DNA of 64,000 nucleotides from Saccopteryx bilineata (Eukaryota; Chordata; Mammalia; Chiroptera; Emballonuridae): positions 127,974,239-128,038,238 of the forward strand of contig NC_089493.1 in NCBI RefSeq assembly GCF_036850765.1, written 5' to 3'. Numbering within the stretch: position 1 is the stretch's first letter; each line of letters starts with the position of its first letter. The position numbers and the translations under genes were made by a program. Below the pieces are notes generated by a model, which did not search any database, had not been told where the DNA came from, and was given only the letters and a program-made list of their open reading frames with translations. Positions 55,413-64,000 of the stretch are shown here, one piece after another.

Positions 55413-55759
55413 TTTTTTTTTTTTTTTTTTTTACAGAGACAGAGAGATAGTGAGAGAGAGGGATAGACAGGGACAGACAGACAGGAACGGAGAGAGATAG
55501 AAGCATCAATCATTAGTTTTTCATTGTGCATTGCATCACCTTAGTTGTTCATTGATTGCTTTCTCATATGTGCCTTTACTGCGGGCCTTCAGCAGACCGA
55601 GTAACCCCTTGCTCAAGCCAGTGACCTTGAGTCCAAGCCGGTAAGATTTTGCTCAAACCAGATGAGCTCTCACTCAAGCTGGCGACCTCAGGGTCTCGAA
55701 CCTGGGCCCTCCACAGCCCAGTCCGATGCTCTATCCACTGCGCCACCGCCTGGTCAGGC
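55413..55759 (-). mobile_element. Long tRNA-derived SINE (antisense)
   Basis: T-run, AGAAGCATCAATCATTAG, end CCACCGCCTGGTCAGGC. Target-site duplication TGGCATACTTTT at 55401-55412 and 55760-55771. Confidence 0.94.
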
Positions 55760-55969
55760 TGGCATACTTTTGATTGTATGACATCCATTGTGTTTAAAAT
55801 ATTTTAGAGATTCTAAATAGTAGGTAGATTCCTGCAGAGAGGTTTTTTTTCTTTTTTAAAAAAATTTTTTTTTAATTTTATTTTTTCAGTTACAGTTTAC
55901 ATTCAATATTGAGGACTTCTGTTCTTCGTGCTGATTGACATTTAGAGTGGAAAATACACACCTTAATTT

Positions 55970-56358
55970 TTAATTTTTTTTTTTTGTATTTTTCTGAAGC
56001 TGGAAACGGGGAGAGACAGTCAGACAGACTCCCGCATGCGCCCGACCGGGATCCACCCGGCAGGCCCACAAGGGGCGAAGCTCTGCCCACCAGGGGGCAA
56101 TGCTCTGCCCCTCCGAGTGTCGCTCTGCCGCGACCAGAGCCACTCTAGCGCTTGGGGCAGAGGCCAAGGAGCCATCCCCAGCGCCCGGTCCATCTTTGCT
56201 CCAATGGAGCCTTGGCTGCGGGCGGGGAAGAGAGAGACAGAGGAAGGGGGGGGGGGTGCAAATGGGCGCTTCTCCTATGTGCCCTGGCCGGGAATCGAAC
56301 CCGGGTCCCCCGCACACCAGGCCGACTCTCTACCGCTGAGCCAACCGGCCAGGGCAAC
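55970..56358 (-). mobile_element. Rhin-1-like SINE (antisense), young
   Basis: TTTTTCTGAAGCTGGAAACG start and CCAACCGGCCAGGGC end. Target-site duplication ACACACCTTAATTT at 55956-55969 and 56359-56372. Confidence 0.94.
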
Positions 56359-56372
56359 ACACACCTTAATTT

Positions 56373-57012
56373 AATAAGGCTGAGCTCTACCCCTGTTCAG
56401 TTTTAGTCTGTGAGCTGCCACTGGCCCTTGAGAGTCTTCAACTAAGAACCTGCTGTGTTTTCAGCAGTTCTTTCCCTAAGGGCCCCAAACTAAACATTGT
56501 TTCCCAGGACTCCTGGAAGCACCACCTGCTTTTCAGAGGCTTTACCTTCAGGTTTGTAATCTTGGCCCTGTGCAATCCCAAGATTCAGCAAATGTCCTGA
56601 GGGTAATACTAACCATTCTGTGAGATACCTTTTCAAATCTCAGAATTAGTTTCCTTTTGTTAAGCTTTAAGTTATCATAAATTTATTGACTTAAAAACAA
56701 CACAAGTTTATTATCTTATTCTGAAAGTTAGAAGTCCAAAGTGGATCTCACTGGGCTAAAATCAAGTTGTTGGCAGGCTGTGTTCCTTCTGGAGGCTCTA
56801 AGGGAGAATTTCTTTCTTCCCTTGCCTTTTTCACCTCTAGAGGCCGCCTGCATTTCTTAAGCTTATGGCCGTTATGCTCTTTTCAGAGTCAGCGGTATAG
56901 CATCTCAACTCTCTCTCTAATTCTGACCTTCACTTTTGTCCCCTTCTTCCACTTTAAAGGACCTTTAATTACATTGGGTTGACCTAAATAATCCAGGATA
57001 ATCGCTTTTCTT

Positions 57013-57015
<3 letters not shown>
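56373..57015. repeat. Intron sequence including an ancient interspersed repeat
   Basis: From about 56640 to 56990 it reads as a common old mammalian repeat (TTGACTTAAAAACAACACAA, AGTTAGAAGTCCAAAGTGGA). I cannot name the family securely. 56373-56640 is unique. Confidence 0.5.

Positions 57016-57017
<2 letters not shown>

Positions 57018-57070
<53 letters not shown>
57018..57070. repeat. (TG)n microsatellite
   Basis: Long TG run with flanking TA. Confidence 0.95.
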
Positions 57071-57073
<3 letters not shown>

Positions 57074-57076
57074 ATT

Positions 57077-57350
57077 TTGCAGTGGGGGGCAGGAAAGGAG
57101 AGAGATGAGAAGCATCAACTTATACTTGTGTCACTTTAGTTGTTCATTGATTGCTTCTCATATGTGCCTTGACTGGGGTTGTTCCACCTGACCCAGTGAC
57201 CCCCTCCTTGCTCAAGCTAGCAATCCGTGCTTAAGCTGGTAAGTCTGTACTCAATGAGCCCGAGCTCAAGCCTCTGACCTTGGGGTTTCAAACCTGAGTT
57301 GTCTGTGTCCCAGTCTGACACTGTATCCACTGCGCCACTGCCTGGTCAGA
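57077..57350 (-). mobile_element. Long tRNA-derived SINE (antisense), diverged
   Basis: GAGAGATGAGAAGCATCAAC, TTGATTGCTTCTCATATGTG, end GCCACTGCCTGGTCAGA. Confidence 0.88.
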
Positions 57351-58213
57351 ATAAACTTTTATTTAGGATTAAAAATTTTGTATTGTTTGTATATATATGT
57401 TTTGGCTCAAATTTTAAAGTATAATTAAAAAGTAAAATACCTTGACTGCCTGGTTGTCTCCTTCGAGGCAACTACCACTATTAGTATGTTCATTCTTAAT
57501 ACTTTTAAGTAGAACCTCCAGCTTTTCCCCACCCAGATTTTATCCTCCTTTAAGACCCTAAATATAATGTTATAATTATTTTTATGAATTTCTGAAGTTA
57601 ATGGGTTCCTAAAAATACTTCAGTTTAATTGGGAACAATATATAAATTAAATACTTGATTATTATTTTTTTAACCAACTAATATTCCTCTAGCTGCTGTG
57701 CTGTGTTGGGGGAATATAGCTACTGTACAACTCTTTAAGGAGGCATATGTAAGTAAATTACAATGCTGTAGTATGTGCAACGATAGAATTACGAGGTCAG
57801 AGAAGGAATGTTTAATGCTATTTTCTAGTAAGGACTGACATCTTGGTAGAAGTGGGTTTTAAAGCTAGGTTTTGAGAAATGAATGGTTGCTTACTTGGCA
57901 GAAGGGATTGAAGAAAGCAGTCCAGAAAAGGAAAAATAGAATGTACAAAGGCAGAAGCAATTAATGGTCTGTTATTTCAAGTGAACAATAAGGAATTGAA
58001 TATTGCTAAATCTTATTGGGAGGTAGTGTAGTAGGGGCTGGGCTAAATAGCTATTTTATGACTTTTTTGTATCGTCCTTAATGAGATGGAGTTAGCCCTT
58101 GGCTAGGTAAACATTAAACTTTTAAATTAATATGGGATTAGTATTTAGAAAGACCACTTTACTGACAGTATAGGAAAAAGTGAGAACAGAATGAGATTGG
58201 AAAGCAATGAGGG
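57351..58213. other. ARIH1 intron, mostly unrecognised
   Basis: An ancient repeat is possible at about 57790-57970. No exon is seen. Confidence 0.4.
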
Positions 58214-58990
58214 TAGCCTAACAGGTGGTGGCACAGTGTAGAAGGCATTGAATCAGATTACAGGTGGCCAATTCACAACCCTGAGGTTGCTGGCTCTGAG
58301 CATGGGCTCGTCAGCGCAGAATCGCTGGCTTAAATGGGGAATTGTCCACATGATCCCAAAGCTTGCTGTCTTGAGCTGAAAAGTCACTTGCTTGAGCCAG
58401 GGGACACTGGCATGGCCCCTAGGTAAGGCATGTACAAGAATCTGAAGGCACAATTAAAATGAAAGCAACTAGCCCTGGCCGGTAGGCTCAGTGGTAGAGC
58501 ATCGTCCTGGCGTGCAGGAGTCCCAGGTTTGATTTCCGGCCAGGGCACACAGAAGCACCCATCTGCTTCTCCACCCCTCCCCCTCTCCTTCCTCTGTCTC
58601 TCTCTTCCCCTCCCGCAGCCAAGGCTCCATTGGAGCAAAGTTGGCCCAGGCGCTAAGGATGGCTCTATGGCCTCTGGCGCTAGAATGGCTCTGGTCGCAA
58701 CAGAGCGACGCCCCAGATGGGCAGAGCATCGTCCCCTGGTGGGCATGCCGGGTGGATCCAGGTTGGGCGCATGCGGGAGTCTGTCTGACTGCCTCCCCAT
58801 TTCCAGCTTCAGAAAAATACTAAATAAATAAATAAATAAATAAAACGAAAGCAACTACTAGTTAATGCTTCTCGCTCTCCTCCCTCAGAAAGCAATCAGT
58901 GTGCAGCTAAAGTGAAAGCAACTACTTGGGTTGATGCTTCTCACTCTCTATCTCCCTTCTTGTCTCTCACTCTCAAAATAAAACAAGAAA
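58214..58990 (+). mobile_element. Diverged long SINE split by a Rhin-1-like SINE
   Basis: Left part 58214-58471 (TAGCCTAACAGGTGGTGGCA) and right part 58858-58990 (TTAATGCTTCTCGCTCTCC) with a weak A-rich tail. Confidence 0.8.
58472..58841 (+). mobile_element. Rhin-1-like SINE (sense)
   Basis: GCCCTGGCCGGTAGGCTCAG start, (AAAT)n tail. Target-site duplication AAAATGAAAGCAACTA (58456-58471) and AAAACGAAAGCAACTA (58842-58857). Confidence 0.93.
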
Positions 58991-59469
58991 AAGCAGGGAG
59001 GTTAGTGAGAAGTCTTAAAATAATCTGAACAAGAAATATATGATGAGGTTAGCAAGTCTGGAATGGATAGGAGGAAGTGCCATTCAGGATAATTAGGTTG
59101 TAGAATTAGTGAGAATTGGTGAATTTCTTAGACAAAAAATAGCTTAGTAGTTGTTTTCCTATAGAATTATATGAAGAATATAGAACTTTACATAGTAATT
59201 GGCATCATATAGAACTAAGTTCAGTTTCAACTTTGCCTTTTATTAACTGTATGTCTTTCAGTTACTTTAATACTTTATTTGCAAAATAAGTATTATAATA
59301 GTGTAGCTGAAATTTTAAGCTGCCTTCGTTTAACTATGTTCCTGGATTAAATGTTCTTTTTCTTCATTCCCTCAGTAAAACAGGCCTATCTGATTTATCC
59401 CTGGCAAGCTCTCAGCTTGTTGGCCTTTCTTGATAAATAAAACTAAATGATGAAATTGGCCATCAAAAT
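58991..59469. other. ARIH1 intron, unique with a MIR-like piece
   Basis: MIR-like sequence at about 59170-59300. Nothing else recognised. Confidence 0.4.
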
Positions 59470-59715
59470 AGAGCTCAGATTCTGTGGTATCATTTATATG
59501 AAAGATCCAGTATAGGCAAATTCATAGAGACAAAAAGTAGATTAATGGTTGTCAGAGGTTGGGGTGGGTAAGGGGATAATGGGCAGTGGCTGCTAATGGG
59601 TATGGGGTTTTTCTTTGGGGTGATAAAAATGTTCTAAAATTAATGATTGACACAGCTATGTGTAACAGCTCTGAATGTATAAATGATATCTGAACAAATT
59701 TGTGGGGAAATCTAA
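59470..59715 (+). mobile_element. Ancient L1M 3'-end fragment, plus strand
   Basis: ATGGTTGTCAGAGGTTGGGG and GATAAAAATGTTCTAAAATT are typical of old L1 3' UTRs. Confidence 0.65.
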
Positions 59716-59834
59716 TATACAGAACACATTCAGATTTCTTCCCTTCTTTTCCAATAATGTCTCTTAGAGCTTTTCTTCTTTCAGTCTAGATTTTAGTCGA
59801 GGATCATGCATTACATTTAATTATTGTGTTTCAG

Positions 59835-60105
59835 CCTGACTAGGCAGTTACGCAGTGGATAAAGCATCGGACTGGGACTTGGAGGACCCAGGTTTGAAAC
59901 CCTGAGGTCGCCAGCTTGGGCCCAAGGTTGCTGGCTTGAGCAAGGGGTCACTTGCTCTACTGTAGCCCCCTGGTCAAGGCACATAAGAGAAAGCAATCAA
60001 TGAACAACTAGGTGCTGCAATGAAGAATTCATGCTTCTCATCTCTCTCCCTTCCTGTCTTTCTGTCCCTATCTGTCCCTCTCTCTCTCACACACACATAC
60101 ACAAA
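59835..60105 (+). mobile_element. Long tRNA-derived SINE (sense)
   Basis: GCCTGACTAGGCAGTTACGC start, GAGGTCGCCAGCTTGGGCCC, ending in (CA)n. Target-site duplication around AATTATTGTGTTTCA and AATTATTGTTTCA. Confidence 0.9.
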
Positions 60106-62208
60106 ATTATTGTTTCATTACCTACTCATGTTTTTGAGGGTTGCAATAAGTATAAATGGTTAAATTGCCTGGAAACAAAAAGGGGAACATTTCCCCTCAG
60201 TTTTTCTTGACTATGATGTATGGATCTGTATTACTTTAGATGCATGTAAAATAAAATATTTGGTTAAACTAAAATAGTTTTTACATAATGAAGATTAAAC
60301 CAAGCCAACATTATGAAATATTAAGGTGATTTAAAAAAAATAACTTTTAGCTACTTAAATACTCATTTGAATGTATTTTCAGTAATAGGACTCTACATAA
60401 CTTTTAAAGATATTGTTGGTAATTTTGTATATATTTTCCTATATCTTGGTAATTGGCCTAAATGGTATCATTTTGTGTTCTTTAAGACCTGAAAGTTGTC
60501 CTCTCTAGATATGATGTTAGCAACCATTTTTACGTAGACAGAAAAATACAGAATGGTAAAATGGTGAAATGTGACTTTTATTCAGTGATTTAAAATGTAC
60601 TCTAATTACATAGACCTTGGCAATATAGTAGAAAATTTCTTCATGTAATAATTGCCATTTTAATTTTGGCATAGAAAGTCTTCGGATATGATAATTTCTT
60701 GTATATGAAAACAGTAACATCTATTTGAAAAAATTGTGTGACGTAATTAAAGAAGTGCCTACTCTACTGGTATTGATAGTATTAAAATACTAAATATTTT
60801 GCCTATTGCAGTGGTACTGTATTTGAAAGAAGGGAATAATATGGAAATCAAAAAATAGTTTATTTGGGTATGTGTAGGGATGAGTTTCAGATGTAAAGTT
60901 CAGTTGTTTTACTATAGAATATAGGTAGATATGTTTTCTTTTAGTTTTTACTTCCCCCTTATATATCTTGATTTTAATTTTTATCAAGTCTGTCTATCTG
61001 GCCTTTGCCGCCGTGGCCCATTGATCTGTCCATCTGTCTGTTACAGTGCATATTGGGTACTTCCAGAAGTGTGAATTCAGTGATGCAAAGGACAGGCGGG
61101 CTGCAGCTGCAAAGGTAGGACAGAATCATTCCAAAGACAAGTCACTAAAGGTCCATTAAACACATATGTGTACATATATTGGTAGCAAGTGCCTCATCCT
61201 GTAAATCTTTATGGAAAGTCTGTTCTGACATGACAAATTTAACATAGGCATTTATAAAGGACAATTTTTTATCTTTTAAACTAGAAGCTTATGTGGCACT
61301 TAGAACAATATAAATTGGTATTTACCACTTTTTAAAAAATGCTGAATAAAGGAAGACATGCTTAAATGTAGGCTATTGATGGTATTGCTCAATTCATGGA
61401 CTTGATTGATTTCAGAAACCATGGTGACATAGGATTCCATTTGTAAAACTGTGGGAGGAGAAAAAGCTTGAAAGATACATTGATATGCCCGTGTTTATAT
61501 ATTTATATTTTGGATTCTGAAATATTTTGATGGGTATAATCTAAGGATTTCGATATAAATATTTGTATCCATTTACTTGCTAAGTTATAGCAACTATAAT
61601 AGCAGTTCCTGGTTTCTTTTTTTAAAATGCTGGTTTAGGATGAGAGCAATAGCATTTTTATGTTGAATCCTAAGACCTAAGTCACAGGTGGGTTGTAAGA
61701 GTTTAGGCAGTACAGTGTAGATATTTGAAGAAAAAGAAGTGCAAGTCTTATTTATAAGGTGTGAAGGTCTAGGTTGCTTATTTACATTATTCTAGTATTG
61801 GTTGTAAAGTGAGGGCTTTTAGGAATAGCTGAATGATACAGATATTTGCATTATTTTCTTTGCTGTTAGGCTTCTGAAAGGAAGGGCAAATAAGTTACTA
61901 CAGTGCATTTCTGAATTTCCCAAATGAAAAGCAGATAAAAGTTTGTATTTGGTTTTCATTGAAGATTACTGGGTTTTTAGAATGACTGTAAAACCTAAGA
62001 TCTTACGTATCCACAGCCTAAATTCTGGCCCAAAAGGCTGATGTTAGCAGTTAACACTTGAATACACTCTGTATACTATATTGAGGTGATCAGTCTGCTA
62101 TCTTGTGAATGTGGAAACATTTTGAAGTGAAGTTTCATTGTATAACATAATTTTGATTCAGTTGTGTTAAAACAAGATGTTTTGGTGTGTTTAAAGGTGG
62201 CCCCTCTT
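60106..62208. other. Longest transposon-poor stretch of ARIH1 intron 1
   Basis: About 2.1 kb without a recognised SINE or L1. It contains the candidate cassette exon at 61047-61114. The rest is AT-rich unique sequence. Confidence 0.5.
61047..61114 (+). other. Candidate cassette exon in ARIH1 intron 1
   Basis: A 68-bp segment follows a pyrimidine-biased tract ending TCTGTTACAG and precedes AAAG|GTAGGA, so it has plausible acceptor and donor sites. It is non-repetitive and GC-richer than its surroundings. Read from the phase 0 end of ARIH1 exon 1, it has no stop across 22 codons, but its length is not a multiple of three, so inclusion would shift the downstream frame. It could be a regulatory (poison-type) exon, a noncoding exon or chance. 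No transcript evidence is available here. Confidence 0.35.
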
Positions 62209-62580
62209 GCCCTGGCCGGTTGGCTCAGTGGTAGAGCATTGGCCTGGTGTGCGGGAGTCCCAGGTTTGATTCCCGGCCAGGGCACACAGGAAAGGCGCCC
62301 ATCTGCTTTTCCATCCCCTCCCCCTCTCCTTCCTATCTGTCTCTCTTCCCTTCCCGCAGCCAAGGCTCCATTGGAGCAAAGTTGGCCTAGGTGCTGAGGA
62401 TGGCTCCACGGCCTCTGCCTCAGGCGGTAGAATGGCTCTGGTTGCAACAGAGCAGTGCCCCAGATGGGCAGAACATCGCCCCCTGGTGGGCATGCTGGGT
62501 GGATCCCGGTTGGGCGCTTGTGGGAGTCTGACTGCCTGCCTCCCTGTTTCCAACTTCAGAAAAATAAAAAATAAAAAAAA
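62209..62580 (+). mobile_element. Rhin-1-like SINE (sense)
   Basis: GCCCTGGCCGGTTGGCTCAG start, A-rich end. AAAGGTGGCCCCTCTT on the left and AAAGGATGGCCCCTCTT on the right are the target-site duplication with small changes. Confidence 0.93.
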
Positions 62581-62992
62581 AAAGGATGGCCCCTCTTTTT
62601 TTGTCTTGGAAATCTTTTTGGTTAACTTTTCTTTCCTATTTCATATTTAGCACCTTCTTCCAAATGTATTTTAGGTATCTCATGGATAGATTATGAATAA
62701 ATTTTTACCTTTAATAGTATAACAATATTAAAATGATTGCTATGGATATCTTATTTATCCAAAATTGTAAGATCTAGCAGTAGAACTCATTATAGTAGGT
62801 AGTTCGCAATTATAGAGACCTACATTTGTTCTAATCCTGACTCTGCCACTGTTGACATTTTATTTAACTTCTACATTTCAGTTTTTTTCTTTTTAAAGTG
62901 CATGGTAGTGGCACTTTTACAAAATTTGGTTATTATAGGAATTCTTTAACTAGATTCTAATTCATTGCTAAGACTTGGATTTAAAATTGTTT
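62581..62992. other. ARIH1 intron with a MIR-like piece
   Basis: MIR-like sequence at about 62805-62900 (TCCTGACTCTGCCACTGTTG). Confidence 0.45.
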
Positions 62993-63143
62993 TTCTCTAT
63001 TGATTTGAGGAGGGGGGAGAGAGAAACAAGTTGTTCCACTTAATTGTGTACTCATTGCTTCTTTTTTGTGCCCTGACTGGGAATCAAATCCACATTTGCA
63101 CACTAGGCTGGTGCTTTATCCACTGAGCGACCCAGCCAGAGCC
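62993..63143 (-). mobile_element. VES-like SINE (antisense)
   Basis: CTATTGATTTGAGGAGGGGG start, GTGCCCTGACTGGGAATCAA, end GAGCGACCCAGCCAGAGCC. Same family as 52648-52827. Confidence 0.75.
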
Positions 63144-63479
63144 TAAGATTTGACTTTTTTTAAAGTATGCTTTTCTATGTCAATAATCTACAACTGAAAT
63201 GATTATTTAGAAGAAAAATGAGTTATATTTGTGCTTTTTCCCATTTCCTACACCAGTTCCACTTTATTCTGCAAGTTGCTATTTTTTCCTTCAACAGTAT
63301 ACTCTTGATTTAACAATTGTACAGTTATCATATTATTATCATATTATATGATATTATCACATCATAACAATTGTACGTTATCATATAGCCATATATAAGT
63401 TTATCATTTACCCTGTTGTTGGATATTTTGTTCATTTGTATTGTGTCTCCTTTCCCTTCTTTTCCCTTTCTGGACCTAA

Positions 63480-63790
63480 CCTAATCTTGGAAGTGGGCTT
63501 GCTGGGCTTTGGGTATAGGCAGTTACATAGTTTTTATAAATAAGAGTGGATGTTTTCAAAAAAGGTTATTGAGTTTATCTTTACACCAACAGTGTGTGAA
63601 CTATCATATTCTCTACATCCTTACTGATACTATTAAGAATCTTGTTTTTCACTAGTCTGATAAAATATTATTGGTTGTTTTAACATTTCTCTGAATTGTC
63701 TTTTCAAATCCTTTGTACCTTTCCCTAATGAGTTCTTGATGTATAATGGTTATTATAGTTCTTTTCTCCAATCTGTTATTTGTTTTATTT
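63480..63790 (-). mobile_element. Ancient L1M fragment, minus strand
   Basis: AGTGGGCTTGCTGGGCTTTG, ACACCAACAGTGTGTGAAC and TTTGTACCTTTCCCTAATGA follow the old L1 minus-strand pattern. Confidence 0.6.
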
Positions 63791-63924
63791 TTTTTAAAAA
63801 AGAATAATACATGCAATGTGGTAATAAATGAAAAAGAGCTGTTGTGTCTTCAAATGATACATTTATTGCTTTAATATACCTCTTTTTTTTTTTACAAGGA
63901 AGTTTAATATACCTCTTTTTCATT

Positions 63925-64000
63925 GCCTTTTTATATTGAGTTTTATTGGGTTGACACAGGTTAGCATAATTTTACAGGTTTAAGGTACCCAATTCTATAA
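63925..64000 (-). mobile_element. L1 3'-end fragment, minus strand, running off the window
   Basis: TTTTATTGGGTTGACACAGG and ACAGGTTTAAGGTACCCAAT match the reverse complement of a mammalian L1 3' end. Confidence 0.65.

Larger units (their letters stand above)
54330..55840 (-). mobile_element. Ancient L1M ORF1/5' region, minus strand, with two SINE insertions
   Basis: Minus-strand pattern of L1 ORF1 (CTTCCTTCTGAGACTCCAGT, TTATCTTCTGGGTCTCCAGA, then the CATCCATTGTGTTTAAAATA region near 55790). Broken by SINEs at 54894-55259 and 55413-55759. No intact coding. Confidence 0.65.
37317..64000 (+). other. ARIH1: ARIH1 intron 1 (5' part)
   Basis: Everything after the exon 1 donor on the plus strand is expected to be ARIH1 intron 1. 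I looked for the next conserved coding block, which begins with a segment encoding NPATITRILL, and did not find it, so exon 2 lies beyond the window. The intron is rich in SINEs on both strands, with L1 and DNA-transposon fossils, and is otherwise AT-rich unique sequence. Confidence 0.85.

Noticed and set aside
37317..64000. ARIH1 exon 2 in the window
   Set aside because: No segment encoding the conserved NPATITRILL block was found on the plus strand; exon 2 must lie further downstream.
1..64000. CRISPR arrays, operons or bacterial-type regulatory systems
   Set aside because: The window is vertebrate nuclear DNA; regular repeats are SINEs, L1 monomers and microsatellites.

Overview
The window is mammalian nuclear DNA, most likely from a bat and probably a rhinolophoid (horseshoe or leaf-nosed bat). 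The organism call rests on dense, partly young tRNA-derived SINEs: a Rhin-1-like family beginning GGCCCTGGCCGGTTGGCTCAG, a second beginning GCCTGACCTGTGGTGGCGCAG, and a longer third beginning GCCTGACCAGGCGGTGGC. A few VES-like SINEs and several hAT-type miniature DNA transposons support it. The species was not tested against a database. Only one genuine host coding exon is visible: exon 1 of ARIH1 (the RBR ubiquitin ligase Ariadne-1), at 36957-37316 inside a strong CpG island. The locus should therefore correspond to human 15q24.

Layout. Positions 1-11.7 kb are intergenic DNA with an inverted old L1, SINEs, two hAT MITEs (3759-4099 and 10458-10809) and a probable LTR near 7.1-7.7 kb. Positions 11.7-26.7 kb hold an L1 on the minus strand. 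Its ORF1 is split by a younger, full-length 8.1-kb L1 on the plus strand (16860-24953, 15-bp target-site duplication). Immediately beyond lies a processed NDUFB1 retrocopy with an open 57-codon frame and a 17-bp target-site duplication (26790-27110). Positions 27.2-36 kb are SINEs, three further hAT MITEs, a minus-strand LTR (30608-31181) and short unique stretches. Positions 36-37.7 kb are the ARIH1 CpG-island promoter and first exon. From 37317 to the end of the window is ARIH1 intron 1.

The intron carries more nested transposons. A fossil hAT transposase (about 50.8-53.4 kb) is interrupted by a Rhin-1 SINE and by a decayed RTRAF (C14orf166) processed pseudogene. A Tc1-like MITE, a hAT MITE, L1 fragments and about two dozen SINEs are also present. 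A 68-bp segment at 61047-61114 has good splice signals on both sides and may be an unannotated cassette exon.

Functionally, ARIH1 is the only host gene seen. The rest is mobile-element history, in which L1 machinery explains the SINEs, the processed pseudogenes and the A-tailed insertions. The most interesting items are the open NDUFB1 retrocopy downstream of an L1 5' end, the 243-bp tandem promoter-like monomers in the young L1, a roughly 110-bp block duplicated on both sides of the ARIH1 promoter, and the candidate cryptic exon.
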